A stretch of 8,574 nucleotides of DNA from Coriobacteriaceae bacterium. GTDB taxonomy: Bacteria > Actinomycetota > Coriobacteriia > Coriobacteriales > Coriobacteriaceae. The DNA lies in assembly GCA_902364975.1 (NCBI GenBank), contig CABJFQ010000014.1:49245-57818 (forward strand), written 5' to 3'. This document shows, piece after piece, positions 1 through 7,383 of this stretch; position 1 is the first letter of the stretch, and every line of letters begins with the position of its first letter. The notes beneath the pieces were generated by a model that made no database searches, was not told where the DNA came from, and was given only the letters and a program-made list of their open reading frames with translations. Position numbers and translations under genes: made by a program.

Positions 1-63
1 CCCCACCCCGCCCCACCACTCCACCCACCATATATTGCAAAACACCCCCAATCATATGTTCGA

Positions 64-83
64 AAACACAATATGTTGTGTTT
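64..83. repeat. 20-base palindrome (operator-like or Xer-site-like)
   Basis: AAACACAATATGTTGTGTTT has perfect 8-base arms around a 4-base centre. Such a dyad could be a binding site for a dimeric regulator. It also faintly resembles a Xer recombination site, but the 4-base centre does not fit the usual 6-base spacer. No adjacent gene in the window tells which. Confidence 0.35.
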
Positions 84-91
84 ACAGCAAC

Positions 92-119
92 GGCGGGATG
101 CCACCTGTGGCACCCCGCC
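92..119 (+). terminator. Possible plus-strand terminator hairpin
   Basis: Arms GGCGGGATGCCA and TGGCACCCCGCC pair over 12 bases with one mismatch around a CCTG loop. On the plus strand the stem is followed by only three T, so termination is plausible but not strong. It would serve a plus-strand gene ending left of the window. It could equally be a stable intergenic dyad. Confidence 0.35.
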
Positions 120-125
120 TTTCAA

Positions 126-159
126 CCTCAACCTTCAAGTTGACCTTGAGGCGATTTTT
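126..159 (+). terminator. Weak plus-strand terminator-like stem-loop
   Basis: CCTCAA at 126-131 can pair with TTGAGG at 146-151, and five T follow at 155-159. An inner TCAAC/GTTGA pairing competes with the outer stem. It could act in tandem with the hairpin at 92-119. Confidence 0.25.
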
Positions 160-242
160 ACGTCCCTTTACACGCCGTTCACATCGCCCCCAAACTCCCC
201 CACCCACGGTACACACGGCCCACCGCCGCATCGGTGTCTAGC

Positions 243-311
243 GAAAAATGGGACGGGCCCCAGATTGCCCATGCGCGCAAAAGTGCGTCTCGGCAATCTG
301 GGGCCCGTCCC
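243..311 (-). terminator. Intrinsic terminator of the pyrG-xerD unit
   Basis: Two perfectly complementary 20-base arms (250-269 and 292-311, GGGACGGGCCCCAGATTGCC and its complement) enclose a 22-base loop. On the minus strand the stem is followed by ATTTTTC, a U-tract, and it starts 36 bases past the xerD stop codon. The stem is long for an intrinsic terminator, and the loop carries a further short CGC/GCG pairing. Confidence 0.85.
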
Positions 312-346
312 CTTTAGTATTTATAAATATGCAGGTCAGCGAGGTG

Positions 347-1288
347 CTAGCGATGTGCTAGCGGATGCGCCGCCAGATAGACCTCGGTCAGTTGCGTTCG
401 GTCGACATGCGTGTAGACCTGCGTGGTCGAAATATCGGCATGGCCCAAAATCTCCTGCAGCACACGCAGGTCGGCACCGCCCGCGAGCATGTGGGTGGCA
501 AAGGAGTGGCGCAAGGTATGGGGATGGAGCCCCACCAGCCCCACCTGACGCCCATACCGCTCGCATATCGCATGCACGGCCTGGCGCGACAGGCGACGTC
601 CGTTCTTATTTAAAAAGACCGCCGAGGTCTCGGTTCCGCGGGCATGGGCCGCCAAGCGAGAACGTCCCTCAGTTACATAGAGCGTCAGAGCTCGCGCCGC
701 GCTTCCCACCAGTGGGGACAGGCGTTCCTTTGAGCCCTTACCGCGAACGAGTACAAAGCCATCGTCAATATGGATATCGCCCACATCGAGCCCAACCAGC
801 TCACTCACACGCAAACCGCATCCGTAGAGCACTTCCAAGATGGCATGGTCGCGCAGTCCCATCTCGCCCTCGGGAAAGTCTTGATCGAGCAGCGCCGAGA
901 CATCCTCCACCGATAGATACTCCGGCAAACGCTCAGCCTTTTTAGGCAGGCGCAACGCCGCCGTCGGGTTTTGGGCCACGGCCCCATCGCGCACCAAAAA
1001 GGCATGCAGGCCCTTCACGGCAGCAAGCGCGCGCTCCACCGAGGCGTCGGAATAGCCTCCGCCGCGGCGATCGGCGACAAAGCCCTCCACGACCTGACGG
1101 GTCACCTCTTCAAAAGACACAATACCCGCCCGCTCCAGATAGGCGCAGTACGTCGTCAGGTCACGACGATAGGCCACAATCGTGTTGCGCGCCAAGCCCC
1201 GCTCGACCGCGAGGTAATCGAGATACTCCCCCGCCGCCACGGCGAGCGACGAGGGAGTAGCTTCGGTATGTTCCTTATTCGCCGGCAC
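347..1288 (-). CDS. xerD: Site-specific tyrosine recombinase XerD
   Basis: This is a 313-residue tyrosine recombinase that, with a partner Xer subunit, resolves chromosome dimers at the dif site during division. The N-terminal SAM-like core-binding domain spans about residues 15-105 and the catalytic domain about 120-305. All catalytic residues are visible: R160 (GCGLRVSEL), K184 (RGKGSKE), H257 and R260 (HPHTLRH), H283 (LGHADIS) and the nucleophile Y292 (TTQVYTHV). Length and the GADLRVLQEILGHADISTTQ block fit chromosomal XerD rather than a phage integrase; XerC is the main alternative. The start is GTG at 1288, two bases after the pyrG stop codon, with only a weak AAGG just before it. No ATG follows until well into the protein, so translation is probably coupled to pyrG. 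In many actinobacteria xerD lies just downstream of pyrG, which supports the call. A strong terminator follows the gene. Confidence 0.93.
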   Translation of the reverse strand: MPANKEHTEATPSSLAVAAGEYLDYLAVERGLARNTIVAYRRDLTTYCAYLERAGIVSFEEVTRQVVEGFVADRRGGGYSDASVERALAAVKGLHAFLVRDGAVAQNPTAALRLPKKAERLPEYLSVEDVSALLDQDFPEGEMGLRDHAILEVLYGCGLRVSELVGLDVGDIHIDDGFVLVRGKGSKERLSPLVGSAARALTLYVTEGRSRLAAHARGTETSAVFLNKNGRRLSRQAVHAICERYGRQVGLVGLHPHTLRHSFATHMLAGGADLRVLQEILGHADISTTQVYTHVDRTQLTEVYLAAHPLAHR

Positions 1289-1290
1289 CC

Positions 1291-2958
<1,668 letters not shown>

Positions 2959-3010
2959 TTACCTGCGCTTCCCGTAGAAGTTGTTTATCCACATCTTACG
3001 GGTCTTCATT

Positions 3011-3039
3011 GTAATACTCGCGCCGCGGACCGTCCGCAA
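3011..3039 (-). promoter_or_regulatory. Candidate pyrG promoter overlapping a dyad
   Basis: On the minus strand TTGCGG (3039-3034) and TATTAC (3016-3011) are separated by 17 bases and lie about 60 bases upstream of the pyrG ATG. They are fair -35 and -10 elements. The 13-base palindrome GCGGACCGTCCGC (3025-3037) covers the -35 end and most of the spacer, where a repressor could block polymerase. The preceding gene is closed by a terminator, so pyrG needs a promoter in this gap. Confidence 0.45.
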
Positions 3040-3073
3040 TTTTTCTCGCGTGCGATTGCATTTCTCAATCTTG

Positions 3074-3106
3074 AAACAAAACGCCGCCCGGTTTCCCAGG
3101 CGGCGT
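3074..3106 (-). terminator. Intrinsic terminator of the winged-helix gene
   Basis: Perfect 8-base arms ACGCCGCC (3081-3088) and GGCGGCGT (3099-3106) pair, with a possible two-base inner extension. On the minus strand TTTGTTTC follows. It lies 24 bases after the stop codon of the small DNA-binding protein and upstream of the pyrG promoter, separating the two units. Confidence 0.85.
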
Positions 3107-3130
3107 CGCTATGGCAAGGGTTACATGCTG

Positions 3131-3469
3131 CTATCGATCAGCAACCTCGTCCTCAAGCATTTCTTGAACGAGCATGCCGGTACGGACGCCCTCAAGATAC
3201 CACTCGCCACGTTCGGTGAGGCAAATGCCATTTGCAAGCTGACCGCCGTCGTCGCTATAACGCGAGACGACATCAATCATGCCTTCGGAATCCAAGCGAT
3301 CGATTGCGGCGCGGGCACGATACGGCGAAACCCCCACGCGCTCGGCAAGCGTTTTGCGCGAGAAACCATACGGCCCGCCATTGTCTTCGGTTTGCTGGTC
3401 GATCTCCATCAACACCAGCACCTCGACACGCTTCATATCGTTGACACTCGCACGACCCTTGCCCGCCAT
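3131..3469 (-). CDS. Small winged-helix DNA-binding protein
   Basis: This is a 112-residue protein with a winged helix-turn-helix fold, probably a transcription regulator; I cannot name its family or target. Residues 12-28 look like the first helix, 36-63 the helix-turn-helix (FSRKTLAERVGVSPYRARAA) followed by AIDRLDSEGMI, and 64-85 the wing (VVSRYSDDGG to ICLT). The tail is acidic (QEMLEDEVADR). The arrangement recalls MarR-like or IclR-like domains without a ligand-binding part. An in-frame start 18 codons upstream (3523) exists, but the ATG at 3469 has a near-perfect GAGGAGG five bases before it, so I take 3469. The gene stands alone between two terminators. A TACAAT box lies about 120 bases upstream without a clear -35. 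Regulation of pyrG or of itself is possible but unsupported. Confidence 0.8.
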   Translation of the reverse strand: MAGKGRASVNDMKRVEVLVLMEIDQQTEDNGGPYGFSRKTLAERVGVSPYRARAAIDRLDSEGMIDVVSRYSDDGGQLANGICLTERGEWYLEGVRTGMLVQEMLEDEVADR

Positions 3470-3474
3470 AGCAG

Positions 3475-3481
3475 CCTCCTC
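3475..3481 (-). promoter_or_regulatory. Ribosome binding site fixing the start at 3469
   Basis: GAGGAGG on the minus strand, five bases before ATG 3469, is the strongest Shine-Dalgarno in the window. It argues against the longer in-frame start at 3523. Confidence 0.85.
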
Positions 3482-3658
3482 AAACCGAGCACGAGCATCT
3501 AACGCGCCGTGCGCGACCGACACACCTCACGATGACAGGTAATATCCATCATGCGGCATCCCGCTAAGGATGAAACAGTTACGGTTATTGTATACCGCTC
3601 AAATTGTTTCTAGGCAGGTAAACGGCTATTTTTCGCCGAAATAGGCACTTTATTGATC

Positions 3659-3691
3659 AAAAAGCCGTACCGGGCGCTAACCCGATACGGC
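3659..3691 (-). terminator. Intrinsic terminator of the DUF1846 gene
   Basis: GCCGTA (3664-3669) pairs with TACGGC (3686-3691); after one mismatch CGGG (3671-3674) pairs with CCCG (3681-3684) around a six-base loop. On the minus strand TTTTT follows directly. It lies about 35 bases after the stop codon. Confidence 0.9.
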
Positions 3692-3725
3692 CAAACTGCA
3701 ATGCAATTACCGCGGTGCTTCAAAC

Positions 3726-5207
3726 TTAGCGATGGAAGAAACCGCGGCGCTCAAACTTGGGCTCGCAGCACACGTTGATACCCAGTTTGCGCAGTACCGT
3801 CTCGTCCGTCGGCGAGATGATCACGCTAAAGAAGGCATCGCAACCGCGCAACTGCTCCAGGCCCGAAAGGACGCGAGCGGCCGTCTCACTCGTGGCCGAG
3901 GTGATCGACAGCGCCATAAGCGTCTCGTCGGTGTGGAGGCGCGGGTTTTTGCTACCCAGGAAATGCGTCTTGAGCTTGCTGATGGGCTCGATCGCCTCAT
4001 CGCTAATGACCTCGAGCTCAAGGTCGACGCCCGAGACATGCTTGAGGGCGTTCATAATGAGCGAACTTGCGGCGCCCAGGCGCGTGGAGGTCTTACCGGT
4101 CACCACGGAGCCATCGGGCATGACCATGGCACCCACGGGACCACCCGTCAGCTGTTCCCTGGTGAGGGCCGCCGAGCGTGCCGGTGAGTAGTTCTTATCG
4201 ATGCCGGCTTTCTTCATAATAATCTTGAGACGGTCGACTTGCTCATCGCCCACGCCGGTACGGCGCACATTTTCGACCGCGGTAAAGTAGCGGCGAACGA
4301 TCTCCATCTTGGAAGCGTCGCGGCAGGCATCGTCATCGGTGATGGCAAAGCCGACCATATTGACGCCCATGTCCGTGGGGCTCTGGTAGGGGCTCTTGCC
4401 CAGGATCTTTTCCATCAGAGCACGGACCACCGGGAAGGCCTCGACGTCGCGGTTGTAGTTGACCGTGGTCTTGTTGTAGGCCTCCAAGTGGAAGGAGTCG
4501 ATGATATTGGCATCGTCGAGGTCGGCCGTGGCGGCCTCATAGGCGATGTTGACCGGATGCGTGAGGGGCAGATTCCAGACCGGGAACGTCTCGAACTTGG
4601 CGTAGCCGGCAGCGGTGCCGTGTTTGTGCTCGTGATAGAGCTGAGACAGGCAGGTGGCGAGCTTGCCCGAGCCAGGGCCGGGTGCCGTCACGACAACGAG
4701 CGGACGGGTGGTCTCGACAAACTCGTTCTTGCCATAGCCGTCGTCAGACACGATCAGGTCGACGTCGTGCGGATAGCCCTCGATGGGATAGTGCAGCTTG
4801 GCGGGAATGCCGAGCGCGTTCAGGCGATTGCGGAACACATCGGCGGCGGGCTGGCCGGCGTACTGGGTGATAACCACGGCCGCGACAGCAAAACCGTTGC
4901 CGCGGAACAGGTCGACCAGGCGCAAAACGTCCTCGTCATAGGTAATGCCAAGGTCGCCACGGGCCTTATTCTTCTCGATGTGGTTCGCGTTGATCGCGAT
5001 GATGACCTCAACGTCATCGGCAATGCTCTTGAGCATGCGAAACTTGCTGTCCGGCTCAAAACCCGGCAGCACGCGGCTGGCATGATAGTCATCGAACAAC
5101 TTGCCGCCAAACTCCAAATACAGCTTGCCGCCAAACTGCGAGATGCGCTCCTTAATGTGAGCAGCCTGCAGCTCGATATACTTCGCGTTGTCGAAACCCT
5201 GGCGCAT
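3726..5207 (-). CDS. DUF1846 (UPF0371) family protein
   Basis: This 493-residue protein matches the DUF1846/UPF0371 family in full length (about 490-510). The family is found mostly in anaerobic Gram-positive bacteria; crystal structures exist but I know of no established reaction. No signal peptide or membrane segment is visible, so it should be cytoplasmic. Recognisable blocks are the N-terminal FGGKLYLEFGGKLFDDYHAS (25-44), a P-loop-like APGPGSGKLAT (175-185) that lacks the classical Ser/Thr right after the Lys, AGYAKFETFPVWNLPLTHPV (200-219), and a Gly/Thr-rich VVTGKTSTRLGAASSL (368-383). The P-loop-like motif hints at nucleotide or phosphate binding, which is inference. The ATG at 5207 has GGGAG six bases upstream. 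A TATAAT box lies at 5254-5249 and a terminator follows the gene, so it looks monocistronic. Confidence 0.9.
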   Translation of the reverse strand: MRQGFDNAKYIELQAAHIKERISQFGGKLYLEFGGKLFDDYHASRVLPGFEPDSKFRMLKSIADDVEVIIAINANHIEKNKARGDLGITYDEDVLRLVDLFRGNGFAVAAVVITQYAGQPAADVFRNRLNALGIPAKLHYPIEGYPHDVDLIVSDDGYGKNEFVETTRPLVVVTAPGPGSGKLATCLSQLYHEHKHGTAAGYAKFETFPVWNLPLTHPVNIAYEAATADLDDANIIDSFHLEAYNKTTVNYNRDVEAFPVVRALMEKILGKSPYQSPTDMGVNMVGFAITDDDACRDASKMEIVRRYFTAVENVRRTGVGDEQVDRLKIIMKKAGIDKNYSPARSAALTREQLTGGPVGAMVMPDGSVVTGKTSTRLGAASSLIMNALKHVSGVDLELEVISDEAIEPISKLKTHFLGSKNPRLHTDETLMALSITSATSETAARVLSGLEQLRGCDAFFSVIISPTDETVLRKLGINVCCEPKFERRGFFHR

Positions 5208-5248
5208 GTATGGCTCCCGTCCCGTTTCGTAAATTAAGTTCCTACGCG

Positions 5249-5254
5249 ATTATA
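5249..5254 (-). promoter_or_regulatory. -10 box of the DUF1846 gene
   Basis: A perfect TATAAT on the minus strand, about 42 bases upstream of the DUF1846 ATG. No good -35 hexamer is found at 16-18 bases, so the promoter may be weak or activator-dependent. Confidence 0.5.
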
Positions 5255-5316
5255 ACGGAGCCTGCCCTCCCCGATGCCCAGGCCATCAACAGGCACCAAC
5301 CAAACACGCCATCGAT

Positions 5317-5385
5317 AAGTTGCGGTGAAATAGCTCCTGTTTAACCCCTCAAGACGGCCAAACGGGAACTATTCCACCGCAACTT
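5317..5385. repeat. Inverted repeat with 26-base arms
   Basis: Arms 5317-5342 (AAGTTGCGGTGAAATAGCTC then CTGTTT) and 5360-5385 are complementary at 23 of 26 positions around a 17-base loop. Read as minus-strand RNA, two of the three differences become G-U pairs. There is no U-tract, so it is not a standard terminator. It resembles REP- or MITE-type intergenic palindromes. Confidence 0.7.
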
Positions 5386-5391
5386 CCCCTT

Positions 5392-5424
5392 TTGGCGCAA
5401 AGTAACCTGACCCCTTTGCACCAA
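5392..5424. repeat. Stem-loop with 11-base arms
   Basis: TTGGCGCAAAG and CTTTGCACCAA pair over 11 bases with one difference, which is a G-U pair in minus-strand RNA, around an 11-base loop. It lies seven bases from the large inverted repeat at 5317-5385. Confidence 0.6.
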
Positions 5425-5453
5425 CAGCAGAAACGTCGCGGGCAGAGAACGGA

Positions 5454-5553
5454 CAGCGAACAGACACCAGAGCGAGCAAGCCGCCCCCTGCGCCAACAAT
5501 GGCAGCGCCGCAGGTTGAGCATAAGTCAGCGAAAGCCCACCAGAGCGAGCAAG
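5454..5553. repeat. Pair of 27-base direct repeats
   Basis: Copies at 5454-5480 and 5527-5553 agree at 23 of 27 bases and share an identical 16-base core, CACCAGAGCGAGCAAG. An inverted, partial third copy lies at 5612-5630, where CGCTCTGGCGGGCTT differs at one base from the complement of copy two. Between the direct copies, CCTGCG (5487-5492) and CGCAGG (5509-5514) can close a further stem. Confidence 0.65.
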
Positions 5554-5569
5554 GTGACGTGAAAGAGGA

Positions 5570-5594
5570 GGGCATAGGCCTTTTGGCCATGCCC
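5570..5594. repeat. Stem-loop with one bulge
   Basis: GGGCAT-A-GGCC pairs with GGCC-ATGCCC around a TTTT loop: ten base pairs with a single bulged A. No U-tract follows on either strand. Confidence 0.6.
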
Positions 5595-5643
5595 GACGAT
5601 TGAACGTCAGATTGCCGCTCTGGCGGGCTTGCAGCGTCGAGTG

Positions 5644-5671
5644 GTTCCGGCGTTTGGTAAAACGCCGGAAC
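5644..5671. repeat. Perfect 12-bp stem-loop
   Basis: GTTCCGGCGTTT and AAACGCCGGAAC are perfect complements around a 4-base loop. Neither strand shows a following T-run, so it is a stable hairpin rather than a classical terminator. Confidence 0.65.
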
Positions 5672-5679
5672 ACAAGAGC

Positions 5680-5710
5680 GCCCCCTCCCGCGCACGGAAC
5701 GGGAGGGGGC
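5680..5710 (-). terminator. Perfect 11-bp GC stem-loop, possible transporter-gene terminator
   Basis: GCCCCCTCCCG and CGGGAGGGGGC pair perfectly around a nine-base loop. On the minus strand it is followed by GCTCTTGTGTT, only a poor U-tract. It is the most GC-rich of the hairpins after the transporter gene and may end transcription or protect the 3' end. Confidence 0.4.
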
Positions 5711-5726
5711 CAAAGGTAGGAGTCTA

Positions 5727-5747
5727 CCGGTGGGGTTACCCCACCGG
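5727..5747. repeat. Perfect 9-bp stem-loop
   Basis: CCGGTGGGG and CCCCACCGG pair perfectly around TTA. A related string, GTGGGGTACCC, recurs at 5793-5803 just past the transporter stop codon. Confidence 0.55.
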
Positions 5748-5764
5748 ACAGACGATGACCAGGT

Positions 5765-5780
5765 GATCCTTTACAGGATC
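5765..5780. repeat. 6-bp stem-loop after the transporter gene
   Basis: GATCCT and AGGATC pair around TTAC, with ATGAC/GTCAT available to extend the stem across a bulge. It is the first hairpin after the transporter stop codon. Confidence 0.45.
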
Positions 5781-5812
5781 GTCATGGTTTCCGTGGGGTA
5801 CCCAAGGGGTAC

Positions 5813-7291
5813 TTAGAGCATCACGCAAGCGATGGTCAGGATGACGGCGCAGACGACGGAGAGAGCGACGATGAGCTTAAGAGCAAACTTGAGCCAGGTC
5901 GTCCACTCGATCTTGGCCAGGGCAAGACCGCCCATGATGGCGCCAGAGGTCGGGGTGAACAGGTTCACGACACCGATAGCGGCGGAGAAGATCATGACCA
6001 TGACCTCGGGCGAGAAGCCGAGCTTAACAGCCAGCGGTCCCATGATGGGCATGGAGACAGTAGCCATACCGGAGGTCGAGGGGATCAGGAAGGACAGGCC
6101 AAAGTAGACCAGGAAGCTCATGGGAGCGAAGATCACGCCGGACAGGCCAGCCAGAGCATTGGCGGCAGCGTCGAGGACGTAGACGTCGAGGCCGGTGCTA
6201 GCCATGAGGACGGAGATACCACGGGCAAGAGCGATGACGAGGACAACGGACATCATGTCGGCAGCGCCGGTGATGAAGGTGTTGACGATCTGCTTCTCGG
6301 ACAGGCCACCGATGATACCGATCAGGACAGCCATGAGGAAGAACCAGGTGGAAGCCTCGTCGAAGTACCACTGGCCAATGGGCAGGCCGGTGATCAGGGC
6401 AGACCAGCCCTGAACGATGGCGTTACCGTCGGCGTCATAGACAGCGCCAGCATCGAAGAAGTTGGCGACGCCCTCGTTGAGATCGGCCAGCGGGATGAAG
6501 CCGACGATCATGACGACGAAGGTGAAGGCAAAGGCGATCAGAACACCCTTCTGACGACCGGTGAGCTTGACCTCCTTGTGAACCTCGGAAGCAGCCTTGC
6601 CGTGAGCCTCTTCGGCGTCCTTGAGCTCCTGCATCGAAAGGATGGTGGAACCCTTGTCAGCCTTGACCTTCTTGGCATAGCTCATGACGAAGAGGATGGA
6701 CATAACAGTGGTAACAATCCACAGGACGGCACCGAGGCCGATGATGATGGACTGGTTGACCTCAATGTCAACGCCGGTCAGAGCGTCGACGGCAGCGCCG
6801 ACGGCGAACGGGTTAACCGTGGAGCCCAGGCAGCCGCAGCCAGCGCCGAGCAGGACGGTGGCAGCACCGACCATAGGGTCGAAGCCAGCGGCCATCATGG
6901 TAGCGGCAAGCAGGGCGTAGAAGGGAACGGTCTCCTCGCACATACCATAGGTGGTACCACCGAGGGAGAAGATGAGCATCAGCACGGGAATGAGCATGAT
7001 CTCATTGCCCTTAAGCTTCTGCACCAGAACGGCAATGCCGTTGTCCAGGGCGCCGGTCTCGGTCATCATGCCGAGGAAGCCGCCGAGGATCATAACGAAG
7101 AGGCAGACGGGCAGAGCGTCAGCGAAGCCCTTGACCGGGGCGGTGCAGAAATCGCTCAGGCGGGCAGCGGTAACCTCGCCACCGGACGTACCGGAGACGA
7201 TAACGGTAACAACCGCGACGATTGCCAGCAGAGCAAGAAGAATGGTGAACGATGAAGGCATACCGCGCTTTTTCTTAGCGGTCTCAGTCAT
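5813..7291 (-). CDS. arcD: YfcC/DcuC-family transporter, probable arginine/ornithine antiporter
   Basis: This is a 492-residue integral membrane protein with about twelve hydrophobic segments. It begins with a short basic cytoplasmic end (TETAKKKRG) and has a long hydrophilic loop in the middle (roughly residues 210-245). Glycine-rich re-entrant blocks such as GAGCGCLGSTVNPFAVGAA and FLIPSTSGMATVSMPIMGPL are typical of the YfcC branch of the DcuC family. Known streptococcal ArcD proteins belong to this branch and have this length. With arcA and arcB directly upstream, exchange of arginine for ornithine is the likely role; a dicarboxylate or other amino-acid carrier is the alternative. In-frame starts exist at 7318 and 7300, but the G-run AAGGGGGG lies nine bases before ATG 7291 and too close to 7300, so I take 7291. 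It follows the arcB terminator by about 90 bases with no clear promoter, so read-through or an unseen promoter must drive it. Confidence 0.82.
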   Translation of the reverse strand: MTETAKKKRGMPSSFTILLALLAIVAVVTVIVSGTSGGEVTAARLSDFCTAPVKGFADALPVCLFVMILGGFLGMMTETGALDNGIAVLVQKLKGNEIMLIPVLMLIFSLGGTTYGMCEETVPFYALLAATMMAAGFDPMVGAATVLLGAGCGCLGSTVNPFAVGAAVDALTGVDIEVNQSIIIGLGAVLWIVTTVMSILFVMSYAKKVKADKGSTILSMQELKDAEEAHGKAASEVHKEVKLTGRQKGVLIAFAFTFVVMIVGFIPLADLNEGVANFFDAGAVYDADGNAIVQGWSALITGLPIGQWYFDEASTWFFLMAVLIGIIGGLSEKQIVNTFITGAADMMSVVLVIALARGISVLMASTGLDVYVLDAAANALAGLSGVIFAPMSFLVYFGLSFLIPSTSGMATVSMPIMGPLAVKLGFSPEVMVMIFSAAIGVVNLFTPTSGAIMGGLALAKIEWTTWLKFALKLIVALSVVCAVILTIACVML

Positions 7292-7324
7292 AGTTCTCAT
7301 CCCCCCTTCATAAATCATTTACTG

Positions 7325-7375
7325 ATCTCGCCCGAAGCGGCTCTTCCGTGCCGTGCATGTCGCTCAGTGCGAGAT
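7325..7375 (-). promoter_or_regulatory. Structured leader of the transporter gene
   Basis: ATCTCGC (7325-7331) and GCGAGAT (7369-7375) are perfect complements and close a 51-base domain. Inside, CGGC (7338-7341) pairs with GCCG (7350-7353). The domain lies between the arcB terminator and the transporter ribosome binding site. On the plus strand it is followed by TTTTTA, so it could also be read as a plus-strand terminator, though no plus-strand gene is seen. I recognise no known riboswitch class. Confidence 0.35.
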
Positions 7376-7383
7376 TTTTACCA

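Larger units (their letters stand above)
1..346. other. Intergenic region with several dyads, no gene
   Basis: I see no credible protein gene here. The open frame on the plus strand beginning at 73 runs on through the antisense of xerD and has low-complexity composition (rich in Pro, Arg, His). The region holds a C-rich start (1-29), a 20-base palindrome (64-83), a stem-loop at 92-119, a weaker stem-loop followed by five T at 126-159, and the terminator of the pyrG-xerD unit (243-311). A perfect AT palindrome, TATTTATAAATA, lies at 317-328 between that terminator and the xerD stop codon. The plus-strand stem-loops suggest that a plus-strand gene may end just left of the window, converging on xerD; this is inference. 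Confidence 0.6.
5208..5812. other. 605-base palindrome-rich intergenic region
   Basis: No credible protein gene is present. Overlapping minus-strand frames of 110 and 114 codons exist here, but they cross the inverted repeats, lack good ribosome binding sites and match no family I know. From right to left the region holds stem-loops at 5765-5780, 5727-5747, 5680-5710, 5644-5671 and 5570-5594, a 27-base repeat in two direct copies plus one partial inverted copy, stem-loops near 5487-5514 and at 5392-5424, and a 26-base-arm inverted repeat at 5317-5385. The DUF1846 promoter is at the left end. Such density of structure suggests an interspersed palindromic element or a structured RNA. Confidence 0.65.

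Noticed and set aside
73..945. Open plus-strand frame of 290 codons
   Set aside because: It covers intergenic dyads and the antisense of xerD, has a composition rich in Pro, Arg and His, and matches no known fold. xerD with all catalytic residues occupies the other strand.
347..1288. Phage or integron integrase instead of XerD
   Set aside because: The length, XerD-like C-terminal block, position after pyrG and absence of att-like repeats or phage genes favour the chromosomal recombinase.
3470..3523. Longer start of the winged-helix gene at 3523
   Set aside because: The ATG at 3469 has an almost ideal ribosome binding site, and the extra 18 residues would lie outside the winged-helix domain.
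4239..5237. Plus-strand frame of 332 codons opposite DUF1846
   Set aside because: It is the antisense of a full-length family protein, with a hydrophobic, repetitive composition typical of shadow frames.
5454..5553. Possible CRISPR array
   Set aside because: There are only two direct copies of a 27-base motif with four differences and an inverted third copy. No regular spacers and no cas gene are seen.
5341..5713. Two overlapping minus-strand frames of 110 and 114 codons
   Set aside because: Both cross several inverted repeats, read the same DNA in different frames, and lack a good ribosome binding site. The sequence is better explained as a structured or repetitive non-coding element.
6578..7255. 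Plus-strand frame of 225 codons opposite the transporter
   Set aside because: It is rich in Asp, Gly, Asn and His, as expected from the complement of codons for a membrane protein, and has no independent support.
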